This document shows positions 49,001-59,890 of a stretch of 64,000 nucleotides of DNA, piece after piece. Position 1 is the first letter of the stretch; each line of letters starts with the position of its first letter. The notes beneath the pieces were generated by a model. That model saw only the letters and a program-made list of their open reading frames with translations, ran no database searches and was not told where the DNA came from. Both the position numbers and the translations under genes were made by a program. Source of the DNA: Sipunculus nudus (lineage: Eukaryota; Annelida; Sipuncula; Golfingiida; Sipunculidae); assembly GCA_026874595.1 (NCBI GenBank), contig CM049314.1, forward strand, positions 61,049,300-61,113,299. Reading direction: 5' to 3'.

Positions 49001-51769
49001 CTGAGACCATCAGAAAAAGCTTCCACTCCATACTTAGCGATCGTATACGGGATGTTTAATGACATGGCCACTCTGGCTGCTGAGCTCGCCATGTTGACAA
49101 TACGACCTTTACTCTTGGCCACCAGGGGGAGGAAGTGTAGTGTCACATCCACCAGTCCCAGCAGGTTTACATCCAAAAGTCGCTGATAATCATCTCTGAT
49201 CATATACTCTATCGGTGTCTCTATATCACCACCCATGCCTGCATTATTAACTAACCCCCACAGGCCTGAAAATAAAGTTTCTCAAGATATAACTCATGCA
49301 CAAAGTGTGTTGGGAAATTTGTGGAAGTGTAAGTGAGTTTAATCAAAAGAACACTGGAGCTGCTGACCGGTTTTATTCATTCTAACAAAATGGCTTGTAT
49401 GTCTCAGTTACTCTGGTCAGGCAAGACTCAATAATATTAAATAGTCTGAATGTTGGCAACATCTATAGTGATCATGTACTAAACTATTCTATGTTATCTG
49501 TTAATATTAATAAATAAAGCTCTATCAACCCACAAAGTGCATGGTTTCTCAGTTTCCAGTGGATGTTTAGGTAGAAATCATAATTATAATCAGAAAATGA
49601 TCAAGTACATAATGTCCCAACATCAAAACCCTTACAGGTTTATTTCTCCAAGTTTCTCGATGTCAGTATGAGATGGAAGGTTTGGAGGACAGTCTGTAGG
49701 AAACACCCATACAGATCACCTGGAAATATCTGTTTATTTTAGCAAATTCCTAACAGTCAGCACACCTAGCATGGTTTCCAGTCAAAAACAAACTTTGCTT
49801 AATCGCAAACCGGTGGTGCATGCATGAGCCTTTTTAGCCAACCATCTATGTGTAGAAGGATTTCTATACTTTATGGTAAGCCCTATACACTCTCAGTGGT
49901 CTATGCCATTCATGTTCGATATCATTTTGTGTACACACTAAAACCCAGATGTCACAAGTTGCAACCAGGAGAAAATGGGAGAAATAAACCTGTCAGGGTT
50001 AAGTAAGGGTGCAGGAATGCTACTTGTAATTACTCTGATGACAGCGTCCAGGGGAGACTATCTGTGTGGAGAGTTTGGTGGCAAGAGGACGTGTCTCAAC
50101 AAAGTTTAGAGTTGAATAACACTTTTGTTTAACACACCTCAAATTATAGTCAAATAATTATTTAGGTACGACTTTTCTCAATTGCATCATCATAAATCTC
50201 AATCTTGTCAGATAACACCACATCATGCATACAAATGTTTATTTATTTTTTACCACAAAAATATATCTTTTAAATCTGTAAAACAATAAATATCTAAAAA
50301 TAATACTTGATTTAGATTTCACAATTTTTAATTGTGTCTTTATTTATCCATAATGTGCTTCATATTTTATAATAATTTAAGCATACTGATGGGTTCATCT
50401 ATATTTGTTAAAATCATTTAAAAGAAAAGTGATTTCTTTAAAAATGCTACATTACACAACATTGCATCTTCTGGATTACACCTTGAATTATTTTTTCAAG
50501 GAAAGTTTTTGCATATCGGAGTGGAAACAGCATTACAATTAGGGAGATACAGTGAAACAATAACAATTACTGCATAACACTTGGTGGGTTGGGTTTGCGG
50601 GGGGGGGGGGGGGGGGGGGGGGGGGGTTGTGATTTAGGTGGTGATATGTACACCAGTGATCTCCCCAAGTGACTGTAACAAATCAGAAACCCTGGCATAG
50701 CTGACTTCCAGTGACCTGGAGTCGGACCCTGCATCTGTAATCAAAGCAAGTGACTACAGAAAAAAAATCAATAACTAGCTTAATTTTCAAGCTTTTATTT
50801 TCAAATTTCAGATTTAGACATACTAAATATTTATGTTTTCATGCTGTGAAAATTAAATCAATGGTGCTTACAGGAAAAAAACGTACCATGGTCAAAGTTG
50901 GGCAAAATTTAAGGTACTGATTTTTTTTTATGCTAATAACTTAAAAAATTTACAAAATTCAGATCTAATTTTGGGTAAACAAGTGAATCTTAATTAAACA
51001 AAGTTATATACTTGATAAAATAGACTCTAGTTTCAAAATTTTTCATGTTAAGTGAGTTATTATTTTTCCTGATTTTTTACAAAGTCCATTATGTTTGGGC
51101 CCATAACTTTAAGAATTTATACTTTACAGACTTAATTTCTGGCATGTACATAGGAACTATATAGAGGAATATTTATGGTAAATATGAGGAAAAACAGATG
51201 AGTGGTTTTGATATTAGGCAGTCCTGAAGTGTGAAAATAGGATTTTAATAAAAAATTGAGGTTTTTCCTTAATTTCTCAAAGGAACGAAGTCGCAAAGAC
51301 CCAGTTTTCGCCTTGGTAGGAGATCTTGGGGACATCTAACATTATGCTGAATTTTGGATTCCTAGGTCTTACGGTTTCAAAACGTGCCACATCTACGGAC
51401 GGACTTATAGTCAGCTGAGCTAAAAAACCATCCAACTTTACCTTCATTTGGGCCAAGTTTGTCAACAACGAACTGATGAACTTTCTCGATGCTATCGGTC
51501 TTGGAAACATCCAGCAGAACAGTCTCCAGACGAGATGAGGAACAGCCCTGTAGTTCATCAGCTCCCTTCTGTGTGTAACAAGCTGCGAACACCCTGCATC
51601 CTAAACCATCCAGTCTCTTAGCGAGCTTGTTTCCAAAACCACTATCACAACCTGTGACTAGGACGGATTTTGAAGCAATGTTGTCAATCTGGGGTTTTCT
51701 CCGGAAATATTCAATTACAAAATGTACAGCTACGGCAATACCAAGATAGTAAAGGATCTCAAGAATCAT
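39826..51769 (-). CDS. SDR9C-like short-chain dehydrogenase (retinol / 17-beta-HSD type), four exons
   Basis: Joining 51769-51442, 49265-49001, 47254-47091 and 40067-39826 gives 999 nt, 332 residues plus stop. Every junction has GT/AG ends and phases match. The hydrophobic N-terminus (about residues 5-22) is a likely membrane anchor. The Rossmann cofactor motif TGCDSGFG is at 39-46, NNAG at 116-119, Asn143, Ser170, and Tyr183/Lys187 in YTIAK, so the full catalytic tetrad is present with normal Ser-Tyr spacing. Family-typical blocks are DVNLLGLVDVTLHFLPL, YGVEAFSDGLR and PLSYMPSWL. It probably oxidises or reduces a retinoid or steroid-like alcohol at the ER or another membrane with NAD(P); the substrate cannot be read from sequence. 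The start is ACC ATG A, just after a possible acceptor at 51781. BDH1-like activity is the main alternative. Confidence 0.93.
40412..42988 (+). mobile_element. Pearl-like element (family C), expanded, two tandem left ends
   Basis: Left terminus AACAAGTGACCCATGGGTCA at 40412 and a second, diverged one (TGACCGGTGGGTCATGACGC) at about 40979, so the first ~560 bp is duplicated internally. From about 41670, four core units of about 330 bp follow (anchors near 41680, 41990, 42318, 42655), each with AGCCCCATAGCTC and TCTGCA. It ends in degenerate ACGG repeats, the hairpin and AGCTAAAAA. It lies in SDR intron 3 and has no gene. Confidence 0.75.
42989..43133 (+). repeat. Host repeat segment between two insertions
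   Basis: Matches about 46350-46470 (GACGAGAAAATT-TC, GAGATATGAGCAATTTT). It is a piece of an older repeat that was split by the elements on both sides. Confidence 0.65.
43134..46217 (+). mobile_element. Pearl/Helentron-like element, family A, uninterrupted
   Basis: Complete copy with left AACAAGGGACCCATGGGTCA and GCTCAGCTGA, right (ACGG)n, hairpin and AGCTAAAAA. It aligns with 18871-26171 apart from the LINE. It contains a poly(G) run at 44704-44716 and a small ~75-bp internal duplication near 44045-44165. No gene. Lies in SDR intron 3. Confidence 0.8.
46218..46620 (+). repeat. Older host repeat with GGTGGCGCCACC palindrome
   Basis: Two related units, each with a GGTGGC-CCACC-type block followed by GTCT and an A-rich TTTATTCTA-AAAAA stretch. 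Parts match the flanks of the two neighbouring insertions, so this preserves related uninterrupted sites. Confidence 0.6.
46621..47090. other. SDR intron 3, proximal part, nothing recognised
   Basis: Intronic sequence without a clear repeat. A degenerate tRNA-like or SINE-like look near 46790-46860 could not be supported. Confidence 0.4.
47091..47254 (-). CDS. SDR gene coding exon 3
   Basis: Acceptor TATTTCAG, donor GTAAGT. Encodes the segment PYMKRHGVHISMLEPTLYAT, the strand and loop that close the cofactor site, and the start of the variable substrate region. Confidence 0.93.
47624..47992 (-). mobile_element. Shortest complete pearl-like copy (family C), 369 bp
   Basis: Reverse-oriented, with both termini: TTTTTTAGCTCAGCTGACTG and hairpin at its right end, GACCCATGGGTCACTTGTT at its left. 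It holds a single core segment and almost no microsatellite (CCGGCCGGCCATCCGGC). Lies in SDR intron 2. Confidence 0.75.
47993..49000. other. SDR intron 2 remainder
   Basis: No repeat or exon recognised. Confidence 0.4.
49001..49265 (-). CDS. SDR gene coding exon 2 (catalytic)
   Basis: Acceptor TTTTCAG, donor GTATGT. Encodes residues 110-197 plus two bases of codon 198, including NNAG, Asn143, Ser170, Tyr183 and Lys187. Confidence 0.95.
49266..50174. other. SDR intron 1, distal part
   Basis: Nothing recognised up to the truncated pearl-like copy. Confidence 0.4.
50175..51427 (+). mobile_element. Pearl-like element, family B, left-truncated
   Basis: Aligns with 36791-38145 of the complete family B copy, starting at TTCTCAATTGCATCATC, and lacks the left 575 bp. 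The microsatellite has shrunk to ACGGACGG and half the hairpin is missing (TTATAGTCAGCTGAGCT remains). The right end AGCTAAAAAA lies 8 bp from the intron-side end of the exon 1 donor signal. Confidence 0.75.
50599..50626 (+). repeat. Run of 28 G
   Basis: The longest G homopolymer of the window, inside the truncated family B element. The same place in the complete copy (37217-37230) has a run of about half the length. Confidence 0.95.
51442..51769 (-). CDS. SDR gene coding exon 1
   Basis: Encodes residues 1-109 plus one base: membrane anchor and cofactor-binding motif. Donor GTAAAG follows GAATGAAG-type sequence at 51442/51441. Upstream, CTGTCTTTGCAG ending at 51781 looks like an acceptor, so a 5' UTR exon probably lies further upstream. 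Confidence 0.92.
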
Positions 51770-51904
51770 GGTGGCAGACCCTGCAAAGACAGAATCATAA
51801 TTTAGAAACATTTTGGAAATCTAATTTGTTTAGGGCCCACCAAAAAATTCTAAACTGGTTTTGGTTCCAGAAACCATTCCCTTTATAATTGTGAAACCAA
51901 AACT

Positions 51905-52455
51905 TGTTTTGGCGAAACTGCGAAACCATCTCCGGAGATGGTTTCAGTTTCGCCAAAACTGTTCACTTGATATTTATACTGAAACCATCAGTGGCTTTGA
52001 GTGAAAGTAGTGCAATTTTTATAATTAATCTAATATTTAATATTGTTGATGCCTGTTAGAGTTAAATAACCAATGATTGTGTAATAAACAGCCTTTTGAA
52101 TTAAACATTCCCTATTTAAGCCCTGTACAGTTAAAGATGTCAGAGACGCAGGTATCCTGTATTTCAATGTCATTTGACTCATGGATAGGTTTCAGAGAAA
52201 CAGTCTATTTTCATCATAATTTCAATATAAATTGGCCAGTCACAATAAATAATGCTCTCACTAGGTTTAAAAGTGCTGCAGGCATGGATCTCGAACTGTT
52301 GATCATATTTTCATCTTTAATTCACTCAATTATATTAAATAATTTACTATGTAATCATAAATTGTCTACTAAAACTGAAACCTTCAACTTATAAATACAA
52401 GGCAAAGCCATACAGAATTGGTTTTCCTGAAACCGAAACTGTTTTTTGTATTTTT
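51905..52455 (-). repeat. ~0.5 kb interspersed repeat, minus copy
   Basis: Reverse-complement relative of 33938-34454. Near one end it holds an inverted pair, GCGAAACCATCTCC and GGAGATGGTTTCAG. Lies upstream of the SDR start. Confidence 0.75.
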
Positions 52456-52599
52456 GGGTAGTGCCTATGATTACACATCAACATTTGATAACATGGAGCA
52501 CAAATAATAAAATGTTGACAAGTATATACAGTATACTTCTATATTTATCAGTCTTTCTGCTCAGAATGTTGATGTCGGTTCCCACAATGTGAAGAGCAA

Positions 52600-53340
52600 T
52601 TGTTTTTCAAGTGAAAGTAGTCATACAGAGCAGATTGAACTTCTAGAAGAGCAGTTCTTAGAGCAGTGAAAGTTGTCATACAGAACAGATAGAACTTCTA
52701 TGGGCATCTAGAAGAGCAGTTCTTAGAGCAGTGAAAGTTGTCATATAGAACAGATAGAACTTCTATGAGCATCTAGAAGAGCAGTTCTTAGAGCAGTGAA
52801 AGTTGTCATACAGAACAGATAGAACTTCTATGAGCATCTAGAAGAGCATTTCTTAGAGCAGTGAAAGTAGACAAATAGAACCAGATCTGACTTCAAAGAG
52901 TATCTAGAAGAGCACTTCTTAGAGTAGTGAAAGTAGTCATACAGAACAGATCAAACTTCTACGGCATCTAGAAGAGCAGTTCTTGAAGCAGTGAAGGTTG
53001 TCATACAGAACAGATGAACCACTAAGAGCATCTAGAAAAGCAGTTTTTTGGAGCAGTGAAAGTAGTCATACAGAACCAGATCAAACTTCTAAAAACATCT
53101 AGAAGAGGAGTTCTAAGAGCAGTAAATGTAGTTAGACAGAACAGATCAAACTTCTAAGAGCATCTAGAAGACTAGTTCTTGGAGCAGTGAGAAATATCTC
53201 AAAGGACAGCTCTTAGATCACTGATGGTAATCTCTAAGAACAGATCCAAGGGCAATGAAGAGCATCTTAAAGAACAGCTCTTAGAGCAGGGAAGATCATC
53301 TTGAAGAACATATCATAAGAAAAGTGATGAGCTTTTCTTA
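52600..53340 (+). repeat. 65-bp minisatellite, about 11 units
   Basis: The unit contains AGAGCAGTGAAAGT, CATACAGAACAGAT and CATCTAGAAGAGCAGTTCTT. Anchors at 52661, 52726, 52791, 52856, 52922 and 52985 give a period of 65 bp. The first four units are nearly identical, and later units decay progressively toward 53340. Confidence 0.9.
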
Positions 53341-54120
53341 TAGAGCTATGAAGGTTATCTGGAACAACAATCTTTCATGTAATATCCTAACATTTTAGGG
53401 CCTTTTTGGAATTGGCCAATGAAGAATTGAATAGATTTTGGTGTAATCTGGCTCATTATCCAGATTCTGGAACGTCATCGAGAAAGAAAAGTTCACAAAT
53501 GTAAAGTCACTTATATAAAATTTTAGCTGTATAGATCGCAGGCTCTTGAATCCCTATTAACATGATAAACATGGATTTCCAATGTATATATAAAGATAAT
53601 AAAGTATACTGACACGATTTCGGACCTATTTGCATGAATGCTATAATATAGGCTACCTCTCCCTCTTCTGAAAATACCTCGACAAACCATATCTTATTAT
53701 CTATATCTAGGGATTCAAGAGTCTGTGCCTGTCAGTTTGATATTATACACGAAACCATCCAAATATTTCATAAATATATGTCCACTTTAATAATATTTAC
53801 TACTTACTGAAAATTATCCAGCCCCCGAAAATAGTTATCTGGACAACCATGGTACGTTTCAGCTGCTGTGAGTGTCAGCCTGCATGGTGCACACAATGCA
53901 CAATAGACTCTGGCCGGGGACTCACAGCTCAGCAGCTTGTTCATGGCCGAACGATATGAATTCACCGCTGTGTAATTATTGAAACAAATATATGGCCCGA
54001 TTACAAGTTGTTGCGAGAGAAAGGATTAGTGCAAACTCCAACCGTGAAATGATGACAGCCGCCAACCAATGTAGGCTATCATACGCAAGTCTACGGGCGG
54101 ATCATTTGATTGCCGCGTAT

Positions 54121-54152
<32 letters not shown>

Positions 54153-54535
54153 TTAAACGTATGTATAATTAGAAAATAGTGCAAGTTCCTTTGCCTATTT
54201 TCTATCAATCATGCTTTTAATCAGTCCAAGGCTAAATCAGATAAAAAATATGACTGTTTTCAAGACAGACTGCAAGACAGAGCCCAAGACTTATGCACAC
54301 AAAACAATTATGATACCCCATTTTCCTTCGCAGAATTTCATTTTCCTTCATTATTTTATAGATAATTGATATCTTCGTATTTGCTTGCCATTCCATCTAT
54401 ATATGATTTTACTTTTCCTATTTGGCAACAAAAAGTTATTGTACTGTTTTTTTATATTAAAATTAACAATAAAAAGCTGGAGGCTATATATTCAGTAATA
54501 TATAAGATCATATCGAAATAAGCTGATTTTTACAG
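53341..54535. other. Upstream region of the SDR gene
   Basis: Possible location of the SDR first (non-coding) exon and promoter. No convincing TATA or initiator signal. A (GT)n/poly(G) tract lies at 54119-54150. Confidence 0.35.
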
Positions 54536-54544
54536 TATATATAT

Positions 54545-54600
<56 letters not shown>
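54536..54600. repeat. (AT)n array
   Basis: About 65 bp of alternating AT with one phase slip; self-complementary. Confidence 0.95.
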
Positions 54601-54602
<2 letters not shown>

Positions 54603-54877
54603 CTCAGAGAGCTCGATATTATCGATATATCGTAATGCGACAATTCGCATATATTCCAGAATTCTCTAAGTACCAAGTTATATGGACATGTAAACCCCAA
54701 AGAAAACTTTGTTTTTGATTGTTTCTTTGAGTACTAACAACAACTAATAAGTATATGTGAGTACATTAGTATTTTAAGTAATATCGTCATATTTCGTGTC
54801 GTTTGAAATAACCCGATTTGCATAAACTTTAATTGTATCATTATAATTAACGATCAAGAATTATTATTTATAATTAT

Positions 54878-54878
<1 letters not shown>

Positions 54879-54958
<80 letters not shown>
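54879..54958. repeat. (AT)n array
   Basis: About 80 bp of alternating AT with one G interruption. Confidence 0.95.
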
Positions 54959-55205
54959 GATAAAGAAAATAGGAAGGGAAATTCGGCCAAATGCTAATAC
55001 TTCATGTTATTTAAAAACATGTTAATTATGATAACTTAAATCTAGCCATATTATACGTTTTATGTTTCCGAAAAATTGGTAAACATCAGAAATCCTATTG
55101 ACACCAATAAGAAATAGTGGATCGATGTTTATACAACTTTGGCAATCCAATGCATGCTAAAATAAAAGAGTGACACAGCCTAATATATATATAATTGGTG
55201 TATAA

Positions 55206-55207
<2 letters not shown>

Positions 55208-55258
<51 letters not shown>
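55208..55258. repeat. (AT)n array
   Basis: About 50 bp of alternating TA. Confidence 0.95.
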
Positions 55259-55259
<1 letters not shown>

Positions 55260-55610
55260 GCTTAATTGATGCGCAAATTGCAAATTGTGGGTATACACAC
55301 TATATGCGCATTCATATGTGGATAAGTGGATACAACAAAATTAACAAATGGCCTATACCATGACGTTCAACTTTATTTGGTAAATAAATAAAGAAAATAG
55401 CACATAAAATACGTCCCGGGGACTTAATTTTGTGGTTTAATTGAAATTTTTACCACTCGAACCCGGCATGTCACGTTTGAACCTCCAAAGTCCAATGCTT
55501 ATAGAATTTATATCCTGCTTTGAGACAAACTGAGGTATATTATAACTTATAACTTTTGTCTTTGCGCCTAAACTAAGAAAAATGTATGCCATGCCGATCT
55601 CCATTTGGAA

Positions 55611-55612
<2 letters not shown>

Positions 55613-55658
<46 letters not shown>
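55613..55658. repeat. (AT)n array
   Basis: About 45 bp of alternating AT. Confidence 0.95.
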
Positions 55659-55660
<2 letters not shown>

Positions 55661-56866
55661 AAATTTTATCATATCCTGAAGTTAGAAATTTTTCGATGTG
55701 TTTAGCTGATGCATGGACAAACTGATGTCTTTCTCATAATTCAATTAGATGTGCACAGATAAAGAAATTATAGGTCCTCCACATGCAGTAATAAATGTTA
55801 TATAATATCAATGAGTAAACCAAAATTCAGAATAATCAGCATTTCCTGGGAAAAAAATCTGGTCTGTTACATAAGTTTCTGCTTTAAAGTTATTTACATA
55901 TGAAACATGCAGAAACGTAGTTTTGACCCATAGATCAATGGATATTGAGTTCATAGAGAGTTCATTAGTGGATACCCTATTTATGGTGACCTATCAACAT
56001 GTCAAGTTTAAATCTAATAGGCGCTACAGATACCATCTGAGCCCTGTTGAAAGATGGACCAATGGCTGGAATTATCATTCTAAAAAAATGAAGAAAAGAC
56101 TAGAGGAATTGTATAATTAGCGCTTACATGCAGTCTTCGTCTCCTGTTAAAAATTTCAATTTGCACACCGAATTTTACAGTAGTTTCGAGTACTTCATAA
56201 CAAATCTGGCATTTCGTACGTATTTTATTATACTATTAAAAGTCTTAAATTTCAGTGCATGTTTAAACATACTTGTTTCTGTCACAGATCTCAAAAGAAA
56301 ATAGGTCATATTGACCTCACTTCAAAAATCCTTAGACCACCTGTCAGGACTGGAGTTGTCAGTTTGTCAAATTTGAACATCCAAGAAACTGTTGATATTA
56401 TTTTTGCCCAGTTGAATATATACCGATGGCTGTAATCTTTTATCCTAATAAAATGTGTAAAAATCGGAAAATCTCAGTTGTCTACAGCAGTTGAAGTTTT
56501 AAGATTTAATTTCTAATTGCATGTATCAGACAACATGAATGAGGCAAATACGCCTATACTTCTTATTCATTATATTGTGTCCTCGGCTCAAACATTTTGC
56601 GACTCCATATTATTGCTAGAAAATGTGTTTAACAAAGATTTGTAGGTGACACCACCAGTTTTTATCTCAACTATAGTGACACATAAATAAGAATCTTAAG
56701 ACATAAGAAATTCAAGACAATCCTTGCCTCACTGTTAAATTGCAAATTTCGATTGGCCCAAACGGTTAATTTCACAGCTTTCTTTACAATTTGGAGAAAA
56801 GAATGCTCCGAATCCTTCAAAGTGTGCAAGATGATCTTGATTACATGTCTAAATGAGGCACAATTA

Positions 56867-56868
<2 letters not shown>
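55659..56868. other. Intergenic, nothing recognised
   Basis: No exon supported. An open frame at 55923-56120 has no family resemblance and no splice context. Confidence 0.4.

Positions 56869-56946
<78 letters not shown>
56869..56946. repeat. (CT)n(AT)n compound microsatellite
   Basis: About 36 bp of CT followed by about 40 bp of AT. Confidence 0.95.
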
Positions 56947-56948
<2 letters not shown>

Positions 56949-58222
56949 GTTTGTAGTTCAGTAAAAAATTTTCTTTAACTAAATGGCATGCATGGTTGAT
57001 TTGAATCAAAATTTGCCATACTGTTATTCAACCTTTGTCAAAATCAATGAAATATTCCAGGGGATTCAGCCCTCTTTTTGATTAATATGACGGCCACAAT
57101 GGAAATATTTTGATGTGGGGGGGGGGGGGGACTTTGGATGTAATCTTTAGTAACATCATATATATTTATGGGTTTTCACATATACTAGTATAGCCTAAAT
57201 TTATGTTATTATGCATGTATTGATGTTGTGTATATGTGATTTTACTAAATAATAAAGTATTGATATTATTTTATCCATGCATGAACAGCTCAAGATTGCA
57301 GAGAGCAGCGTCGGCAGCGCCACCTACCAAGCAAAGCAAACAGTCCACTCAGGGTGGCGCCACAGGTAGGACCAGATTAGATGGAAAACAATCAGTTGTT
57401 CTTGTTTCAAACCTTACATTTATAAAATCACTTGAATTCCAGTACTAGTCCCTTCAGATCTATGGGAAAGTATCTTATAGGGTTAACATATCTTAACGAG
57501 ATCACTGAAAATCAAGTTCAAAGCGAGATCTGAACAACCGGCAAGATTCTGAGCGATAATAGGCAGATAGGGTAGGCGTGGGCTTGTTGCTTGAATGTCA
57601 ACTGAGCTGTCACTTGTGACATTGAGAGATGCTACAAGCACCGATTTTGTTCATCAAATATAATTTAGTCAGTATCCCGTCAAAGATTATAAGCATTTGA
57701 ATTTCATGGTGCTATATGTAAATCTGATTAATTATAAGGAAGAAATTACATGTATCCATTAGGCATTAATTGCATTATGGCAGTGCCAATGGCAATGCCA
57801 ATTAATAATAATCATAAATATGCATGTACATTGACATAGTAATAATGCTGTTATAATTAATGAGTGTTCTAGTCTAGAACTATATATCAATATGATATAT
57901 AACCAGATTTATGAAATATGATTGTTAAATTGTTAAGTAGGCCTACTTCAATCACTTCTACAGAAGAGATGGGTGCTTAGATATATGCATGAATCAGGGC
58001 AATAAATAACCATTTATTATTTTTTTTTATTTAAATTGCTGTTAAGATGTAAATCATTAAGAAAAAACATATGTCATTGGCTGTATGGTGCAACCTTCAT
58101 AATGCTCACAGGAATTCTAATGAACTTACTCAAAATCTAATTATTCATTCTCAGCTATACTTGCAGTGTATCTTAAATTTACAAAAGTTTTGTATACTAT
58201 AAAATCATATATATATATATAA

Positions 58223-58264
<42 letters not shown>

Positions 58265-59010
58265 ATATAAAATTATACACATATAACAATGGAGAAAAAC
58301 ACTGTAAATTCACTACAGACTGTTTCACAGGATGAGACCTGATCCTCAGATGAATGTTGTATGTAAATATAATACAATGTATTTTTTTTTCTTCTCCTTC
58401 TTCTCATTGTATAAGTGAAATAGTATTACTCTTGCATGCTAACAGTTACATTGTTAATTGTTTACTAATTTAAATTATAATAATATTAACTGATGATGGC
58501 ACAAAAGCATTATTCTGCTTCTCCTCTTTGATTATGCCTTTGAAATGCCCAATTTTGAACTTGTAATGTCTGGAAAAATTTTCCGATAAATCCTTAGATA
58601 TTGGATAATACGTTAGGAAATATCACAGAGGGTATTTCTCAGCACCATCTATCATATACTATATATGTCGGTGCCTCAGTAGGTCCAGCAGATGAATTTG
58701 GCCAGGGAACTCAACCCACGGAAGCCCTGCCCCTATCATTTTAGGCTAAAGTCATGCGGACCTTCCCCAAAGCAAGAATTGGTAGTTTGCTTAAAATGAG
58801 ACAACACAGAAGCAATGAACCTCCAGACTACAAATTTGCATCATGTAATAACGGACAGCAGTGGCCCTCAGCCATTGTGTGTTTGTCACACTATTCGTCT
58901 ATGGTCATCCTCAGAAATGACTTTTTGTGGTCATAAACAGATAGGAAGGAGGTCAAGTATGTCATATGGGAGGTCATTTCATTTTATGTATACAATTATA
59001 ATTACCAAAA
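56947..59010. other. Intergenic between the two genes
   Basis: Contains a poly(G) run at 57117-57130, another AT array at about 58207-58270, and an inverted pair of GGTGGCGC-type strings near 57320-57360. No coding exon can be supported. A non-coding first exon of the esterase gene may lie here. Confidence 0.4.
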
Positions 59011-59590
59011 TAAGTGCATGAAATCAATTACATTTACAGTTACCTTATGATTACTTCAAAAAGTATTTATGATTACAGCCACAATAACATAAAAAAAACC
59101 CTTAAAAATGTCTAAAGGCAACACAAGAATCGTTATACATGGTTGCTTTGCTCATGTACTAAGGGGGTAACTGGCAATTGAATTATACCTTGATCATTAT
59201 AACTTCTCATTTTTGCAATAGTATAACAATTGCACAAGTCTAATTTTATATAGTCCTCTATTATATCATCTCTAAATGCTCGCACACATTATCCAGATTG
59301 ATGGCTATCAAAAATCACAACAGCTGAATGATTCACTCTTAATAATGTTTAACGTCAGTGGTAAACATCAAAGATTAGTTCTTACATCAGAAACATTAAC
59401 TGTGGCTGTTAAAAACTAGAAAATACGTAATAATTGTAATAATATCTTATTATCATGCTTACAATACATTGGGAGAGTAATTGATTACAATTACTTTACT
59501 TTCAAAAAAAAAGTAATTGATCACAATTACGATTACTAAAATAAATAATTGATTACAATTACTGATTATGATTACTGCATCTCTGGGGGC
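59011..59590. repeat. Repeat with GTAATTGATTACAATTAC-type ends
   Basis: Both ends are rich in ATTACAATTAC / GTAATTGAT strings (right: three copies at about 59480-59575; left: diverged versions at about 59020-59075). It may be a miniature element with subterminal palindromes. Confidence 0.4.
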
Positions 59591-59825
59591 TGTCACAGTG
59601 CCATCTTTCAAAAATTACACCTGTACACCAGGTTCAGCTCATTAAAAACCAATCCCTCACAAAGTCTGGCAGATCTGTCTGTATGCAAATTTGGTTAATA
59701 TGATAGTTTAGTTAATAAATTAGGTACTCGTGAAATTTGAAATTCATTTTATTTGTATGTATACGGTATATACGTTATAACAAAATTTTCTCTTCTTTAT
59801 TGTATTTTCAGAAAAGTGAAGCACA

Positions 59826-59890
59826 ATGGGAGATTCACTTTTTGGTAATAAACCCCGTATTTTGGGTGCTGTAATAACATTGATGGTGGG
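59826..59890 (+). CDS. Esterase-like gene coding exon 1
   Basis: MGDSLFGNKPRILGAVITLM plus two codons (the last split); donor GTAAGT at 59891. The exon itself probably starts at 59812 after TGTATTTTCAG. Confidence 0.8.

Noticed and set aside
52600-53340. Repeat-protein coding region in the 65-bp array
   Set aside because: 65 is not a multiple of three and all frames contain stops.
57285-57375. Possible coding exon with MNSSRLQRAASAAPPTKQ and a following GTAGGACC
   Set aside because: No upstream or downstream exon joins it in phase, composition is low complexity, and GGTGGCGCCA-type strings suggest repeat origin.
58754-59021. Open frames upstream of the esterase gene as its first exon
   Set aside because: No donor site in phase with the exon at 59812 and no resemblance to the family N-terminus, which is already complete from 59826.
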